Positions 18,156-26,319 of a DNA stretch of 46,211 nucleotides are shown here, in pieces (within the stretch, counting starts at the first letter, position 1; every line of letters begins with the position of its first letter). Both the position numbers and the translations under genes were made by a program. Below the pieces are notes generated by a model. It saw only the letters and a program-made list of their open reading frames with translations. It was not told the DNA's origin and ran no database searches. The stretch is from Saprospiraceae bacterium. GTDB lineage: Bacteria; Bacteroidota; Bacteroidia; Chitinophagales; Saprospiraceae. The stretch spans positions 1-46,211 of the forward strand of contig JAGNSQ010000008.1 of the NCBI GenBank assembly GCA_017987975.1, written 5' to 3'.

Positions 18156-18977
18156 TTATTTAGGTAGCCAATTTATTCCATCCTCATAAGCAATGTACCA
18201 ACGGTCTTTGCCCAGTCTTATTTGTTTATAGGGCTCTGCAGAAAGTCCCTTTGGCAGGGGTAGATTAAATTGGGTAGGAGGATCTAAGGCCTGAATAGCC
18301 ATGCCTTTTTTGTTTTGAACTAAAATTTTATTGCCTTCAAATTGAAAGTTAACCATATCCCCGGATAGAATCCTGGTTTTGAGTTGACCTAGGTCGTCAA
18401 ATAATACAAAGCCTTTATTGCGTTCAGCAGCTAGTAAAATGTTTGATTTTTGGGTCAGCAGCTCCGGTTTAAAATCAGCCAGTGCCAGGTCATTGAAGAC
18501 TTTGGTTTCTTGTAATACTTCGAAGGAGGTATTGGTTTTGATAAGGCGCTGCCACTGCCAATCATAGATCCAAATTTGGTTGTCATTGGATAAGGCGGCA
18601 GCTGAAACATTTAAAAATTTACCGGAGTCTTGAAGTTTGATTCGCTCTATTTCTTTAAGGGTATTATCTAAAAAAAGCAAGATGCCATCGTCAGCATAAA
18701 AAACCATTACTTTTAATGGATGGGAAGTGTCGATGCTGGTGATTTTCCCAAGTCGGTTGTCTGCAAAATTGTATTTTTTATTACCATCCTGTTCATAAAG
18801 AGAGATGAAGTTGTTTGTATCTACCACACAGATTCTCCCCAATCTGTCTAAGTCAAAAAAAGCAACCGGGGCTTCAATAAAACGTTTTTTCTCCTGGTTT
18901 TCAGCGCATGGATTTTTCACCTCATCCAAGTTGGCGGAAAAGGAGAGCCAACATATCAAAATAATGGACAGTGTCAT
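18156..18977 (-). CDS. exported beta-propeller-like protein, unknown function
   Basis: This encodes 273 residues. A short hydrophobic N-terminus ('LSIILICWLSFSANL') suggests export. The rest shows repeated patterns of short beta strands such as 'FDLDRLGRICVVDTNN' and 'FLDNTLKEIERI', with asparagine/aspartate turns and 'IWIYDWQWQRL', typical of beta-propeller blades. I see no catalytic motif. It is the third gene of the minus-strand unit behind the coiled-coil protein and lpxH, 17 nt after lpxH, so an envelope role is likely but not proven. Confidence 0.7.
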   Translation of the reverse strand: MTLSIILICWLSFSANLDEVKNPCAENQEKKRFIEAPVAFFDLDRLGRICVVDTNNFISLYEQDGNKKYNFADNRLGKITSIDTSHPLKVMVFYADDGILLFLDNTLKEIERIKLQDSGKFLNVSAAALSNDNQIWIYDWQWQRLIKTNTSFEVLQETKVFNDLALADFKPELLTQKSNILLAAERNKGFVLFDDLGQLKTRILSGDMVNFQFEGNKILVQNKKGMAIQALDPPTQFNLPLPKGLSAEPYKQIRLGKDRWYIAYEDGINWLPK

Positions 18978-18994
18978 TTGACAGAAATAGAAAG

Positions 18995-19744
18995 TTAAAA
19001 ATGTAGGAGGGTAGGGCCGTTATTTTCGTCGATCCGGATATAGGTATTGAAATGAAGCCAATCTCCCAAATAGTGTAAATGAGCCTTGGTGGGTGATAGA
19101 GGATAAGTCATGGCAAAGTGGCGGTGGCCAAAAATAAAATGGTCAACTGCCTTGCCTTTAGTTAAGTAATCGCGGGCAAACTGTACGAGCCATTCTTTCT
19201 CTTTGTCTTTAATCTCAGTTATTTTTTCTTCACCCAGTCGACCACCCTTCGAGATCTTTTTCATCAGCCACAAGCCGATGTTGGGGTGAAGCAGGTGAAA
19301 TAAAAACTGGCAAACAGGATTTGAAAAAATGGCTTTGATAACTTTATATCCCCTGTCGCCTGGTCCCAGGCCATCTCCATGGGCAATGAAATACGATTTT
19401 CCGAAAAAAATTTTCTCTATACCCGAGGTATGAAGACTTACGCCCAATTCCTGTTGGAAATATTGAAACATCCACATATCGTGGTTACCTGTAAAAAAGT
19501 GGATTTTAACCCCGTCATCACTCATTTCAGCCAATTTGCCAAAGAGCCTTGAATAGCCCTTGGGTATGGCTGACTTATATTCAAACCAAAAATCAAAAAT
19601 ATCACCTACCAAATAAAGTTCAGCGCAGTCAGGACGAATGCTGTTTAGCCAGGAGACAATTTTTTTTTCTCTGTTGACCGATAAATCAGGAAAGTCAAGA
19701 CCCAGATGAAAATCTGAGGCCAGATAGATATTTTGTCGCTGCAC
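18995..19744 (-). CDS. lpxH: UDP-2,3-diacylglucosamine diphosphatase (LpxH family)
   Basis: This encodes 249 residues. The calcineurin-like phosphoesterase metal motifs are complete: 'DFHLG' (Asp11, His13), 'GDIFDFW' (Asp48), 'GNHD' (87-89), 'AHGDG' (His122) and 'GHRH' (His207, His209). The enzyme cleaves UDP-2,3-diacylglucosamine to lipid X and UMP in lipid A synthesis at the inner membrane. The 'GDIFDFW' form with Phe-Trp is typical of LpxH rather than general phosphoesterases. Gaps of 15 and 17 nt to the neighbours indicate an operon. It fits with lptB elsewhere in the window. Confidence 0.88.
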   Translation of the reverse strand: MQRQNIYLASDFHLGLDFPDLSVNREKKIVSWLNSIRPDCAELYLVGDIFDFWFEYKSAIPKGYSRLFGKLAEMSDDGVKIHFFTGNHDMWMFQYFQQELGVSLHTSGIEKIFFGKSYFIAHGDGLGPGDRGYKVIKAIFSNPVCQFLFHLLHPNIGLWLMKKISKGGRLGEEKITEIKDKEKEWLVQFARDYLTKGKAVDHFIFGHRHFAMTYPLSPTKAHLHYLGDWLHFNTYIRIDENNGPTLLHF

Positions 19745-19759
19745 CTGTTTGGGAGGTAA

Positions 19760-20431
19760 TTAATTCTGAGATTTGCCAATAGAATTCAGCTTGTCAACAA
19801 CCGCTTGAACCGTCTTTTTTTGTAGTTCGATTTCGGCTTTTTTGGCTTCCTGATCCTTTAGGTTGACTTCAATGTTTTTTTCATTTTCAGCAATTTTCAT
19901 CCTGGCTTTTTCAATATCACTGTGATAGTCTTTGTTTTTACCTTCCAGTTTAGAAAGGTCTTTTTCAAAGTTTTTCAAAGCCTTTTCCTGGGCTTCCAGC
20001 TCTTTTTTTACCACATTTTTTCTTGCCATTACCCAGAAATCCCAAAGAAAGGTTTCAACCCCTCTGTTTTGAGCGCTGAAGTCATCTGCATTTGAAAATC
20101 CAGTACCTAAGTCTACCCACAAATAGGTTGTTGAAAGAGACTTTCCTTCTTCATGGCGGGCATATAGGATAATTGGGCTTGAACCATTGATCAAGGTAAC
20201 TACTGCTTTCTGACTGACAAATTCTTTGGCTTTTTTATTGTGGTTTACTTTTCCATATTCTTTGACATACGACTTCCAGGTGTCTTCCAATAAGTCTTCG
20301 TCGGCTCCTTCAACTTCGACATAATAAGCGTTTTGAGGGCCAAGGCTCATGGTGGTTTTCTGCTGTTTTACTTTCTGACCAAAGAGAGAAACAGAAAAAA
20401 GCAGTGTACACAGAAAGATTAGATTTTTCAT
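19760..20431 (-). CDS. exported coiled-coil protein, unknown function
   Basis: This encodes 223 residues from ATG 20431, chosen because it yields a clean signal peptide ('MKNLIFLC...SLFGQ'); an in-frame start at 20485 adds 18 residues and reaches the promoter region. The N-terminal half is a small domain with 'WKSYVKEYGKVNHNKKAKEF' and beta strands. Residues about 140-220 are a long coiled coil rich in Lys/Glu ('ELEAQEKALKNFEKDL', 'EIELQKKTVQAVVDKL'). No family is recognised with certainty. It heads the operon with lpxH, which suggests an envelope function. Confidence 0.75.
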   Translation of the reverse strand: MKNLIFLCTLLFSVSLFGQKVKQQKTTMSLGPQNAYYVEVEGADEDLLEDTWKSYVKEYGKVNHNKKAKEFVSQKAVVTLINGSSPIILYARHEEGKSLSTTYLWVDLGTGFSNADDFSAQNRGVETFLWDFWVMARKNVVKKELEAQEKALKNFEKDLSKLEGKNKDYHSDIEKARMKIAENEKNIEVNLKDQEAKKAEIELQKKTVQAVVDKLNSIGKSQN

Positions 20432-20451
20432 TTTTACAAGTTTATGAATGG

Positions 20452-20485
20452 TAAAGATACAAAAAACAGGCCCAATTGCGGGCAA
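20452..20485 (-). promoter_or_regulatory. candidate promoter of the coiled-coil/lpxH operon
   Basis: On the minus strand TTG (20485-20483) is followed after 23 nt by TATCTTTA (20459-20452), one base off TAnnTTTG. Between them lies GCCC(N6)GGGC (20470-20483), a possible operator or chance hairpin. Confidence 0.3.
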
Positions 20486-20566
20486 AAACTACCTGTTTAA
20501 GACGATAGAAAGAGAAAAAGGTAACAAATTGGATTGCTATGGGTTTATATTTTAAATAGACTCATA

Positions 20567-20600
20567 TTGTGAAGCCGAAACTAAAATTGAGCTATTTTTG
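20567..20600 (+). promoter_or_regulatory. candidate promoter of nadA and downstream genes
   Basis: TTG at 20567-20569 and TATTTTTG at 20593-20600 are 23 nt apart and match TTG-N17-23-TAnnTTTG. The nadA ATG follows about 41 nt later. Confidence 0.45.
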
Positions 20601-20641
20601 AACCGTGAAACATGCTGGGCTTCCAGTAAAAATAAGAAGAG

Positions 20642-21655
20642 ATGAACAATGCAGTAAAAGAAGCAAAACTCAACCTAATCAGAAAAGGGTTTTTAGATAT
20701 TGAGCTTGACCCTACGATGGATCTGGTAGCAGAGATCAAAAAACTGAAAAAACAAAAAAATGCCATCATTCTGGCCCATTATTACCAGGAGTCTGAAATT
20801 CAGGATCTAGCCGATTACATAGGCGACAGCTTGGGCTTATCTCAGAAAGCAGCTGCTACCGATGCAGATATGATTGTTTTTGCCGGTGTTCATTTTATGG
20901 CTGAAACTGCCAAAATGTTGAGTCCACATAAAAAAGTAGTGTTGCCGGATTTAAAAGCCGGCTGTTCACTGGCAGACTCTTGTCCGGCACCTCTGTTTAA
21001 AAAATTTAAAGAAAAATATCCGGACCATGTGGTGGTAAGTTATATCAATTGCACCGCAGAATTAAAAACACTAACTGATATTTGTTGCACTTCTTCCAAT
21101 GCGGTAGCTGTGATTGAGAGTATTCCAAAAGACAAAGGAATCATTTTTGCGCCTGATAAAAACCTGGGTGCCTACCTGATGAAAAAAACAGGAAGGGATA
21201 TGATTTTGTGGAATGGTGCCTGCATGGTCCACGAGATTTTTTCACATGAAAAAATAGTAAAACTGATGGAACGCCACCCACAAGCTAAATTCATTGCACA
21301 TCCGGAATGTGAGGCCTATATTCTTGAATTGGCAGAATTTGTTGGTTCAACCAGTCAGATGCTTAAGTTTACCAAAGATTCAGATGCCAGGGAGTTTATT
21401 GTTGCCACAGAATCCGGCATCCTACATCAAATGGAACTGGCGTCTCCGAATAAGGTATTTATCCCAGCCCCTCCCAACAATACCTGCGCCTGCAATGATT
21501 GTCCACATATGAAACGCAATACTTTAGAAAAACTTTACCTGGCAATGAAGTATGAATTGCCTGAAATTCTATTGGAAGAACGAGTTATACAGGAAGGGCG
21601 GGCATGTATTGACAGAATGTTGGAGATCAGTGAAAAAGCTGGTTTTAAAGCCTGA
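20642..21655 (+). CDS. nadA: quinolinate synthase
   Basis: This encodes 337 residues. NadA condenses iminoaspartate with dihydroxyacetone phosphate to quinolinate in de novo NAD synthesis. Signatures are 'LAHYYQ', 'GDSLGLS', 'VHFMAETAK' and the three regions providing [4Fe-4S] ligands: Cys108 ('[10 protein letters not shown]'), Cys194 ('NGACMVHE') and the 'TCACNDCPH' cluster (Cys284 or Cys287). The TGA stop shares its A with the next ATG (TGATG), so the permease is translationally coupled. nadB and nadC are not in the window. Confidence 0.96.
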   Translation: MNNAVKEAKLNLIRKGFLDIELDPTMDLVAEIKKLKKQKNAIILAHYYQESEIQDLADYIGDSLGLSQKAAATDADMIVFAGVHFMAETAKMLSPHKKVVLPDLKAGCSLADSCPAPLFKKFKEKYPDHVVVSYINCTAELKTLTDICCTSSNAVAVIESIPKDKGIIFAPDKNLGAYLMKKTGRDMILWNGACMVHEIFSHEKIVKLMERHPQAKFIAHPECEAYILELAEFVGSTSQMLKFTKDSDAREFIVATESGILHQMELASPNKVFIPAPPNNTCACNDCPHMKRNTLEKLYLAMKYELPEILLEERVIQEGRACIDRMLEISEKAGFKA

Positions 21656-22809
21656 TGAAAATCAGAACATGGGTAAACAAATGGTTAAAATGGCCCCTGG
21701 TTGTCATTGTTTTTTATGCCTTTGTTGGCCTTTTTAATTCGCTCATTGCCAATGACCAGCCCCTTATGGGTGCACAAAATAACGAGCTTGTTTTTCCGGC
21801 ATTTACAGACTTAGCAGCTGATTGGGGCATGATAAGGAATCCAATAAGAAAAAGTGAAGAAGGCTTTGATTGGTCGATATTTCCCCTCATTCGTTATAAA
21901 GCCGGTACTATAGACAAAGACAACGCAGGCTTTCGTGCCCCTGCAGCGAGTACGAAGGGTAGTAGCCACTGGTTGGGTACTGACCAGCTCGGCAGAGATG
22001 TAGCGGCCGGTATCGTAAGAGGCTGTTACACCTCATTCAGAATAGGGATATTGGCCACCCTAATCTGCGCTTTCATTGGTATTGTTATTGGCATGAGCAT
22101 GGGCTATTTTGGCAACAAAAAATTGAAAGTAACACCGATTCAGGTTGTAGTTCTAATTTTGGGTTTATTGGCTAGTATTTATTTTTTGATATACCAGATC
22201 ACAGCCTACTCCCTAAGCCCTCATATATTTTGGATATTGTGGCTTTCCGTGTGGGTAGGCACTCTTATTATTTTGGCCCGAAGTCCCAATAAAACCATAA
22301 ACTTACCCATTGATGGGACCTTTTCGAGGATCATTGAATGGAGGCGATCAGTTCCTACCCTGATATTAATGCTGGTGTTGTTTCCACTTTTTGAGAAGCC
22401 GGCAGTGAACAATGTCATTCTGGTCATCCTTGTTTTAGGGTGGTCCGGGTTTGCGCGACACGCCAGGGCAGAAGCCATGAGTATTAAAGAACGCCAATAC
22501 GTGATTTCAGCCAGCATCATGGGGGCCGGGCACCTGAAAATACTCAGAAGACACATTTTACCAAATATTCTACCTACATTGATGATCTTGGCGGCTATGA
22601 ATTTTGCGGGTAATGTATTGTTAGAATCTACCTTGTCATTCTTAGGTATGGGGCTGCCTCCAGAAGAAGTAAGCTGGGGCAGTTTGTTGAGTGAGGGTCG
22701 AAGAAATCACCATGCCTGGTGGATGGTAGTTTTTCCGGGACTGGCACTTTTTATACTTGTGTACAGCATCAACAGACTTACCGACCAATATTTGGAGAAA
22801 GATGCCTAA
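21655..22809 (+). CDS. ABC transporter permease, OppC/DppC-like
   Basis: This encodes 384 residues with a first membrane helix near the N-terminus and about five later. It contains 'GTDQLGRDVAAG', typical of peptide/nickel OppC-type permeases, and the coupling-helix (EAA) region 'GWSGFARHARAEAMSIKERQY'-like stretch (residues about 261-281). The C-terminal 'ESTLSFLGMG' is also conserved. It is somewhat longer than usual because of an insertion with two hydrophobic segments in the middle. No OppB partner, ATPase or binding protein is adjacent, so the transporter is either scattered or encoded elsewhere. The start overlaps nadA. Confidence 0.87.
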   Translation: MKIRTWVNKWLKWPLVVIVFYAFVGLFNSLIANDQPLMGAQNNELVFPAFTDLAADWGMIRNPIRKSEEGFDWSIFPLIRYKAGTIDKDNAGFRAPAASTKGSSHWLGTDQLGRDVAAGIVRGCYTSFRIGILATLICAFIGIVIGMSMGYFGNKKLKVTPIQVVVLILGLLASIYFLIYQITAYSLSPHIFWILWLSVWVGTLIILARSPNKTINLPIDGTFSRIIEWRRSVPTLILMLVLFPLFEKPAVNNVILVILVLGWSGFARHARAEAMSIKERQYVISASIMGAGHLKILRRHILPNILPTLMILAAMNFAGNVLLESTLSFLGMGLPPEEVSWGSLLSEGRRNHHAWWMVVFPGLALFILVYSINRLTDQYLEKDA

Positions 22810-22860
22810 TTTGCGCTTGGAATTAAACATGGTTTTACCTGAATCAATATATAGATACAA

Positions 22861-24357
22861 TTGACTTTAAAGAGACTAGCCGGAGAAACTGCCATTTACG
22901 GATTGAGCCATATCCTGCCAAGGATTCTCAATTTTTTGGTCATGACGGTCTACCTAACCTATAGGTTCAAAAACCCTTCTGATTTTGGCATTTTCAGTGA
23001 GTTGTATGCTTATGCTACTATCATTTTATCGCTCATGGTTTTCAGGATGGATACCGCCTATTTCAGATTTGCTACCCGGGATGGAGAATCAGGAGGGGGC
23101 TTGGTGTATGAAACCACCTTTGCCATCATGGCTTTGATTTCCGGAATGATTACCCTGATAATGTTGGTGGCTAATCAACCGATTGCCAATTATCTAGGCT
23201 ATCCACAAGATGCCCATTATGTGAGCTGGTTTGCCTGGATTCTGGCTTTGGATGCATTTACTACCCTGGTCTATGCAAGATTTCGCCTGGAAGGGAGGCC
23301 CATCAGGTTTTTGATGTTTAGGGTGGCCAACGTTGTTTTTACCATCTTTTTTGTCTTGCTTTTTTTAGAAATATTGCCGAGGTTTTTTCCCGCCATCATA
23401 AACAGTCTTAGTTCCTTAACGGGCATCAAAAAAGAATTGGATTATGTTTTTGTAAGTAATCTTTTAGCCAGTCTATTGGTGTTTTTAGCCATGGTACCTG
23501 AAATGATGAAAATGAAGCTTGCCATCAACAAAGATTTGGCTTTCAAAATTATAAAATACTCTTGGCCACTGGTCATCATCATTGTGGCGGGCAATATCAA
23601 CCAAAACATTGCCGTGCCTCTCCAACAGTTTTTTTTAGAGGGTACTCTTGAAGAAAAAAGAGCAGTAAGTGGCATTTTTAGTGCAGGAGCTAAACTTGCT
23701 ATTCTCCTCAATCTTTTTACCACTGCTTTTAATTATGCAGCAGAACCTTTCTTTTTTAATCAGGCCACAAAAGACAAAAAGTACGAAATCAATGGTGTTA
23801 TTTCCAAGGCATTTACCCTGTTTTCTACCTTTGTTATCCTGGGTACCTATTTTTACATCGACATAGTTTTGCTCATGATTGGGCAGAACTATAGAGGAGG
23901 GGTGGCAGTTGTGCCTGTGCTACTGCTATCTTATTTGTTTTTAGGCTTGTATTACAACTTTTCCATCTGGTACAAGCTGGCAGACAAAACCATATATGGC
24001 GCCTACATCGCTTTTGGGGGTGTATTCATTACTCTGGTTGTAAGTTGGTTGCTCATACCTGCTACCGGCATGATGGGTTCTGCGTGGGCATCCCTTGCCT
24101 GCTTCTTATTTATGGCCATAAGTGGGTATTTGCTTGGACAAAAACATTTTCCGATAGCCTATCCGGTCAAAGATTTGATAAAGTACAGCTTATTTACAGC
24201 CTTCCTTCTCTTCCTCGCCTGGGAGGTAAGACAATATTTTGATAATATGTGGATGAGAATGGCAATCAACACCGTTTTTTTGGCCTCTTTTATGGCTTAT
24301 ATTATTATCTTTGAACGCCCATTTATCCGTCAATACATTCGCAAATCAAAAGTTTAG
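22861..24357 (+). CDS. polysaccharide flippase-like membrane protein (MVF/Wzx superfamily)
   Basis: This encodes 498 residues from a TTG, the only start giving the expected short cytoplasmic N-terminus before the first helix ('LAGETAIYGLSHILPRIL'). About 12-14 hydrophobic segments cover the whole length. The pattern with N-terminal 'GLS.ILPR.LNFL', a conserved 'MDTAYFRF' and a central 'FLEGTLEEKRAVSGIFSAGAKLA' is typical of the polysaccharide biosynthesis/flippase family common in Bacteroidota. Such proteins flip lipid-linked sugars, but no glycosyltransferase cluster is near, so the substrate is open. The next gene starts 4 nt after the stop. Confidence 0.85.
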   Translation: MTLKRLAGETAIYGLSHILPRILNFLVMTVYLTYRFKNPSDFGIFSELYAYATIILSLMVFRMDTAYFRFATRDGESGGGLVYETTFAIMALISGMITLIMLVANQPIANYLGYPQDAHYVSWFAWILALDAFTTLVYARFRLEGRPIRFLMFRVANVVFTIFFVLLFLEILPRFFPAIINSLSSLTGIKKELDYVFVSNLLASLLVFLAMVPEMMKMKLAINKDLAFKIIKYSWPLVIIIVAGNINQNIAVPLQQFFLEGTLEEKRAVSGIFSAGAKLAILLNLFTTAFNYAAEPFFFNQATKDKKYEINGVISKAFTLFSTFVILGTYFYIDIVLLMIGQNYRGGVAVVPVLLLSYLFLGLYYNFSIWYKLADKTIYGAYIAFGGVFITLVVSWLLIPATGMMGSAWASLACFLFMAISGYLLGQKHFPIAYPVKDLIKYSLFTAFLLFLAWEVRQYFDNMWMRMAINTVFLASFMAYIIIFERPFIRQYIRKSKV

Positions 24358-24361
24358 CGTT

Positions 24362-24826
24362 TTGAAATACACGATCAACGACCACATAGAAATACCGCTT
24401 GAAAACCTGGCCAAAGGTTCGATTATTCATCAAACAGGAGATGAATACAGGTTTTTATACAATGAAAAACTGTACGATATCAGAGTGATGTCTTACCATC
24501 CTGAATCCAAGACTTATCAAATGAAGGTCAATGGGTATCGATTGAAAATCCAACGTTCAGATAAAATTGACGAACTGATACAAAAGCTGGGCTTTAACCA
24601 ACCGCCAAAGGTAGCCCTTAAAGAAGTATTAGCGCCTATGCCGGGCCTGGTCAAAGAAGTATATGTCAAAACCGGTGATGAAATAAAAACAGGAGACAAT
24701 CTTTTCATCCTGGAGGCCATGAAAATGGAAAACATCATCAAAGCTGCCGGCGAGGGAGTCATTTCTGCTGTAATGGTCAAACAGGGCGATAAAGTTGAGA
24801 AAAACGGATTATTAGCAAAATTATAA
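24362..24826 (+). CDS. biotin/lipoyl carrier domain protein (BCCP-like)
   Basis: This encodes 154 residues from a TTG at 24362, just after the flippase stop; an ATG at 24311 would add 17 residues but overlap the flippase by 47 nt. The C-terminal ~75 residues are a biotinyl domain with 'APMPGLVKEV' and 'EAMKMEN' (Lys121, the biotin attachment site), then a 'GDKVEKNGLLAKL' ending. The N-terminal half, about 70 residues with beta-type strands, is the region seen before the carrier domain in acyl-CoA carboxylase subunits. No biotin carboxylase or carboxyltransferase gene is adjacent, so its partner is encoded elsewhere. Confidence 0.88.
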   Translation: MKYTINDHIEIPLENLAKGSIIHQTGDEYRFLYNEKLYDIRVMSYHPESKTYQMKVNGYRLKIQRSDKIDELIQKLGFNQPPKVALKEVLAPMPGLVKEVYVKTGDEIKTGDNLFILEAMKMENIIKAAGEGVISAVMVKQGDKVEKNGLLAKL

Positions 24827-24831
24827 GATAG

Positions 24832-25245
24832 ATGAAATTTGTAAATTACTTAGCCCTGGCCTTGGTCATGGTATTGTTTTCGTGTGAAAATCAGGAAAAA
24901 CAAGAAGTTCAAACCTTGTTTAAATCCGTGATGGAAGTGCACGATGGCGTTATGCCTAAGATGGATAATATCCATGAAGCCAGAAAGACATTAAAAGAAA
25001 AATTAAGTACTGCTGATTCAACAGAGGTGTATGCTCTGCTTGAAAAATTAGATTTGGCAGACGAAGCAATGATGGTATGGATGGAAGATTTTAATTCTTC
25101 TTTTGAGACCATGCCTATCCAGGAGCAAAAAAAGTACCTGGAACTGGAAAAGGAAAAGATCACCAAGGTCAAGGATATGATGATGGGGTCATTGGAAGAA
25201 ACACAAAAATGGGTAGAAAGTCATGGTGGCACTGAAAAAAAGTAA
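24832..25245 (+). CDS. small lipoprotein of the SCO/cytochrome c cluster
   Basis: This encodes 137 residues. It has a lipoprotein signal with Cys18 in 'LFSCEN', and a mature part of amphipathic helices including 'EVHDGVMPKMDNIHEARK' and a Met-rich tail ('DMMMGSLEE'). His and Met residues could bind metal, but that is inference. The gene lies 5 nt after the biotinyl protein and overlaps the SCO1 gene by 23 nt, which ties it to copper or cytochrome assembly. No enzymatic motif. Confidence 0.75.
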   Translation: MKFVNYLALALVMVLFSCENQEKQEVQTLFKSVMEVHDGVMPKMDNIHEARKTLKEKLSTADSTEVYALLEKLDLADEAMMVWMEDFNSSFETMPIQEQKKYLELEKEKITKVKDMMMGSLEETQKWVESHGGTEKK

Positions 25246-25852
25246 CCTGATATTTGGGGCCCTAACAATGGTGGCCATGTCATGTCAACCTGGTTCTAAA
25301 GGTGATAAACTCCCCGTTCTTGGCAATCCTGTAACTGAAAATGGCATTACCAAAGAACATACCATAAGACCGTTTACCTACTTTAGCCAGGATAGTACCA
25401 CAATCAACAATGACAGTCTGGCCAAGGGCATTTACATTGCTGATTTTTTCTTTACCAGCTGCCCTTCTATTTGTCCGAGGGTAATGAAGCAAATGTTGCG
25501 CCTTCATGATGAGTTTAAAAATGTAAATGGGGTTCGATTAGTTTCCTTTACCCTGGATCCAAAAAGAGACAGTATTGGCAAGCTTTCTGTTTATGCAGAA
25601 AATATTGGTGTAAAATCTGATAAATGGCTTTTCTTAACCGGGGATAAGGATTTTACCCTTGACCTGGCCGATGATTTTTTTGTTGCAGCTTTAGAAGATC
25701 CAAGTGCTCCGGGTGGTTTTGATCATAGTGGTAAGATCATTTTGGTAGATAAAAAAGGGCGTGTTCGCTCTTTTTGTGAAGGCACGGACCCTACCACAAT
25801 TCCAGACTTCATCAAAGATGTTCATGCCTTATTGAATGAAGAAAGCAAGTAA
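25223..25852 (+). CDS. SCO1/SenC family copper chaperone-like lipoprotein
   Basis: This encodes 209 residues. A lipobox-like Cys21 follows a hydrophobic stretch. The thioredoxin-fold domain has the copper-binding CxxxC ('TSCPSICPRV', Cys80 and Cys84) and the third ligand His168 in 'GGFDHSGKI'. These proteins deliver copper to the CuA site of cytochrome oxidase or keep its cysteines reduced at the periplasmic face. It overlaps the genes on both sides (23 nt and 17 nt), indicating tight co-expression with the lipoprotein and cytochrome c. No oxidase subunit gene is present nearby. Confidence 0.92.
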   Translation: MVALKKSNLIFGALTMVAMSCQPGSKGDKLPVLGNPVTENGITKEHTIRPFTYFSQDSTTINNDSLAKGIYIADFFFTSCPSICPRVMKQMLRLHDEFKNVNGVRLVSFTLDPKRDSIGKLSVYAENIGVKSDKWLFLTGDKDFTLDLADDFFVAALEDPSAPGGFDHSGKIILVDKKGRVRSFCEGTDPTTIPDFIKDVHALLNEESK

Positions 25853-26222
25853 GGCATTACTCGTCTTTACTTGTCTGGCTTGGTATCATTCTTGTCAGGA
25901 TACATATACCCAGGGTCAACGTATTTATTCTACCTTATGCGCCAATTGTCATATGGACGATGGCAGTGGATTGAATGATTTGATCCCTCCATTGAAAGGA
26001 AGCCAGTACCTAAATGGAGAAAAAGAAGGCGTTGTTTGTATTATCAAAAATGGGTTTAGGGCTGATTCTTTAGGACTGACCTTAAAATATATGCCTTCAC
26101 ACCCAAAGATGACAGAGGTGGAGATGACCAATCTGCTCAATTATCTTAGTACTTCATTTTCTTCTGGCAAATCCTGGACACTCTCCGAAATCAAATCCTT
26201 GAAAAAAAACTGTAAGCCCTGA
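25836..26222 (+). CDS. c-type cytochrome, single heme
   Basis: This encodes 128 residues. The N-terminus is a signal with a possible lipobox Cys20 ('WYHSCQD'). A CXXCH heme site is at residues 35-39 ('CANCH'), and the distal Met86 ('KYMPSH') provides the sixth ligand, as in class I cytochromes c. It overlaps the SCO1 gene by 17 nt and ends the run that starts at nadA. It is a likely periplasmic electron carrier to a terminal oxidase. Confidence 0.9.
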   Translation: MKKASKALLVFTCLAWYHSCQDTYTQGQRIYSTLCANCHMDDGSGLNDLIPPLKGSQYLNGEKEGVVCIIKNGFRADSLGLTLKYMPSHPKMTEVEMTNLLNYLSTSFSSGKSWTLSEIKSLKKNCKP

Positions 26223-26241
26223 TTTTGGGCCAAGCTAAAAA

Positions 26242-26268
26242 GGCTGCCCCCGGGGAACGGAGGCAGCC
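26242..26268 (-). terminator. intrinsic terminator of the large secreted-protein gene
   Basis: GGCTGCC (26242-26248) and GGCAGCC (26262-26268) form a 7-bp stem. On the minus strand the hairpin is followed by TTTTTAGC, a good T-run; on the plus strand GAAAAGAGTTTTGG follows, weaker. It separates the cytochrome gene from the convergent 26320-30519 gene and may act in both directions. Confidence 0.75.
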
Positions 26269-26319
26269 GAAAAGAGTTTTGGTTATTACGTCATATCGAG
26301 GATTCGACGTAAGCAATTG

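Noticed and set aside
20470-20483. GCCC...GGGC hairpin as a terminator
   Set aside because: It sits between divergent genes with nothing to terminate, and overlaps a promoter candidate; at most an operator.
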